From Paenibacillus xylanexedens (GTDB lineage: Bacteria; Bacillota; Bacilli; Paenibacillales; Paenibacillaceae): a stretch of 64,000 bases of DNA. The DNA lies in assembly GCF_007676705.1 (NCBI RefSeq), contig NZ_VEBF01000009.1, positions 62,001 through 126,000 on the forward strand, written 5' to 3'. Positions 62,621 to 64,000 of this stretch are shown piece after piece; the stretch's first letter is position 1; the number at the start of each line of letters is the position of its first letter. The position numbers and the translations under genes were made by a program. Under the pieces are notes generated by a model that ran no database searches, had not been told where the DNA came from, and worked only from the letters and a program-made list of their open reading frames with translations.

Positions 62621-63643
62621 ATGAAAAAGAAATTTGATAAAGGCGCACAGATGGTCATTCAGAAAGAAATCGTAAAGCAATCGTTTCTGGAGGAAGGGCA
62701 GGAGCTGCCGCTGGTAATCAAACCGAATGTAGCCGGACTAGATCTGAATCAATGGTATCTCAACAATAAGGATATGGTGGAAGAGAAGATTTTGGAATAC
62801 GGTGGAGTCCTCTTCAGAGGTTTTGATACCACTACACCAGAGAGCTTTTATGGGTTTATCGATGTAAGCTGCCCTGAGCCACTGAGCTATAAGGAAGGAG
62901 CGACACCAAGAACTCAAGTGCAGGGCAAGGTGTATACGTCAACGGAATTTCCCAATGAGGAGACTATTGCACCGCATAATGAGTTGTCCTACGTCATGAC
63001 CTGGCCCAAAAAAATCTGGTTCTCCAGTATCGTTGTCGCTGAAGAAGGCGGAGAAACACCGATCGTGGATGTACGGAAAGTATATAACCTCATTGACCCT
63101 GACATTCGGGATGTGTTTGCAGAGAAAGGCTGGATGTTGGTTCGAAACTACGGAACCGGATTCGGACAGACTTGGCAGTACGTTTTCCACACGGAATCCA
63201 AGGAAGAAGTCGAGCAATATTGTCTGGACAACAACATGGACTGCTACTGGAATGAGGATGGAACGCTGACAACCAAACAGGTGAGACCAGCTATTACGAT
63301 CCACCCGGATACGCAGGAGAATCTGTGGTTCAATCATATTGCCTTCTGGCATAGCAGCAGTCTGAACGAAGAAGTTCGCAATCTGATGCTCGAAGAATTC
63401 GGAGAAGGAGGCTTGCCATACCAGACGTATTATGGAGACGGAAGTTTAATTGATGCCGAAGTGGCTGCCCATATTCGCCAGGCTTATGCTGAGGCCGCGG
63501 TTGCCTTCCCATGGCAAGAGGGAGATATTCTTATGCTGGATAATATGCTGGTGGCACATGCTCGGAACCCGTATCAGGGCGATCGCAAAGTATTGGTAGC
63601 CATGGGAGAACCCGTGAGTCGTGAAGCCTCAATTCAATCGTAA
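62621..63643 (+). CDS. TauD/SyrP/AsnO-like non-heme iron oxygenase
   Basis: A 340-residue Fe(II)/2-oxoglutarate-dependent oxygenase of the TauD/TfdA clan. The iron ligands are His119 and Glu121 in PHNELSY, where Glu in place of Asp recalls AsnO and SyrP-type enzymes, and the distal His313 in MLVAHARNPYQGDRKVLVAMGEP, with Arg323 or so binding 2-oxoglutarate. AsnO beta-hydroxylates Asn and SyrP beta-hydroxylates carrier-bound Asp. Lying between two NRPS genes and directly after an Asn-specific module, it most likely installs a beta-hydroxyl on Asn. AGGAGGAG precedes ATG 62621, 11 bases after the synthetase stop. Confidence 0.9.
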   Translation: MKKKFDKGAQMVIQKEIVKQSFLEEGQELPLVIKPNVAGLDLNQWYLNNKDMVEEKILEYGGVLFRGFDTTTPESFYGFIDVSCPEPLSYKEGATPRTQVQGKVYTSTEFPNEETIAPHNELSYVMTWPKKIWFSSIVVAEEGGETPIVDVRKVYNLIDPDIRDVFAEKGWMLVRNYGTGFGQTWQYVFHTESKEEVEQYCLDNNMDCYWNEDGTLTTKQVRPAITIHPDTQENLWFNHIAFWHSSSLNEEVRNLMLEEFGEGGLPYQTYYGDGSLIDAEVAAHIRQAYAEAAVAFPWQEGDILMLDNMLVAHARNPYQGDRKVLVAMGEPVSREASIQS

Positions 63644-63734
63644 GGTTATTCTGTCATCGAAGTGGCAAGTGTAACATTCTTTAGTTCACTTTATATAGAA
63701 CTGAAAATACATTAGAAATGCAGGAGGATTGAAC

Positions 63735-64000
63735 ATGGAAAATGTAATGCTGGGTTATCCCCTTTCACCACAACAGAAACGACTGCATGAACTGAATAAT
63801 AACGGATTAACATCACTGGTTCCCAATGTAATTGCTGTTAACATCGAAGGTGAGTGCTCAAATGGTCAGATTGAATTAGCCGTGAAGAGAATAGCCGAGA
63901 AATACAGCGCACTTCGCACTTCCATAGAAGCCGATCCCAACTATGGGATCCATCTTCAGAAGGTAGATTCGGAGACCAGAAGCCGATTCCGTACTGCATA
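63735..64000 (+). CDS. NRPS condensation-type domain, cut by the window
   Basis: Only about 88 residues are visible, from ATG 63735 after AGGAGG. They read as the first strands of a condensation domain: GYPLSPQQKRLHELNNNG, then VIAVNIEGECSNGQIELAVKRI and AEKYSALRTSIEAD. As the preceding synthetase already ends with a C domain, two C domains would meet across this gene boundary. The rest lies outside the window. Confidence 0.8.
   Translation, partial: MENVMLGYPLSPQQKRLHELNNNGLTSLVPNVIAVNIEGECSNGQIELAVKRIAEKYSALRTSIEADPNYGIHLQKVDSETRSRFRTA

Noticed and set aside
61776..62648. A 290-residue open frame antisense to the synthetase
   Set aside because: It lies inside well-supported NRPS coding sequence, has no family pattern and no start signals.
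1..64000. CRISPR arrays, tRNA or rRNA genes, intact insertion sequences
   Set aside because: I looked for regularly spaced repeats, cloverleaf patterns and transposase motifs and saw none.

Overview
This window looks like a stretch of chromosome from a Paenibacillus-type member of the Bacillales. Strong GGAGG-type ribosome binding sites, frequent GTG/TTG starts, sigma-A promoters, U-tract terminators, CcpA-like cre sites and families typical of that group (DUF2536, DUF4317, DUF4003, stalk-domain and CAP-domain exoproteins, many plant-polysaccharide enzymes) all point there. The species assignment is inference. I saw no rRNA, tRNA, CRISPR array or intact insertion sequence.

Layout. 1-5.9 kb: a cut zinc-ribbon membrane protein, a DUF2536 protein, a tRNA-dihydrouridine synthase, an ankyrin protein and a MetE-C-like methyltransferase behind a promoter that is also a perfect 21-bp dyad. 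6-10 kb: a carboxylesterase divergent from an AraC regulator, then a GH27 alpha-galactosidase coupled to a tiny four-Cys protein. 10-14 kb: a stand-alone ATPase, an AlkD-like protein, a DUF4317 protein and a small lipoprotein. 13.8-16.9 kb: an ABC ATPase/FtsX-permease pair. 16.9-21.3 kb: an SsuABC-like importer with a flavin monooxygenase, probably for scavenging organic sulfur. 21.4-25.8 kb: an AraC regulator divergent from GH105 and GH112 genes, which together fit breakdown of galactosylated rhamnogalacturonan I. 26-32 kb: a 71-residue protein that is 44% methionine, a possible structured RNA, an HSL-type hydrolase, an ArsR/SulP pair, and a phosphotransferase. 31-36.8 kb: a DUF4003 gene with a frameshifted neighbour, small secreted and membrane proteins, an amino acid permease, and two small helical proteins.

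36.9-42.6 kb is the structurally odd part. It holds a 179-bp foldback element, a PAF-acetylhydrolase-like enzyme, and a MerR gene whose 5' third plus promoter is duplicated 1.8 kb away around a stalk-domain gene and a second foldback sequence, ending at an SDR gene. 42.7-57.6 kb carries a transglutaminase-like lipoprotein, a GH94-type enzyme, a GNAT, a YgjP-like metallopeptidase, an ArsR-linked Rossmann-fold dehydrogenase, a CAP-domain exoprotein, a membrane glycosyltransferase with a lipoprotein partner, and a second phosphotransferase.

57.9-64 kb is the start of a nonribosomal peptide cluster that runs off the window. Its first synthetase reads C-A-T-C. The adenylation pocket residues I extracted by alignment spell D-L-T-K-I-G-E-V-G-K, one residue from the code I recall for asparagine. 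The next gene is a TauD/SyrP/AsnO-like non-heme iron oxygenase, and the one after begins with another condensation-type domain. The simplest reading is an N-acylated peptide starting with beta-hydroxy-asparagine, with an unusual C / oxygenase / C junction that resembles the interface-domain logic of beta-hydroxyaspartate siderophore synthetases. This is the most promising candidate for an undescribed system here.
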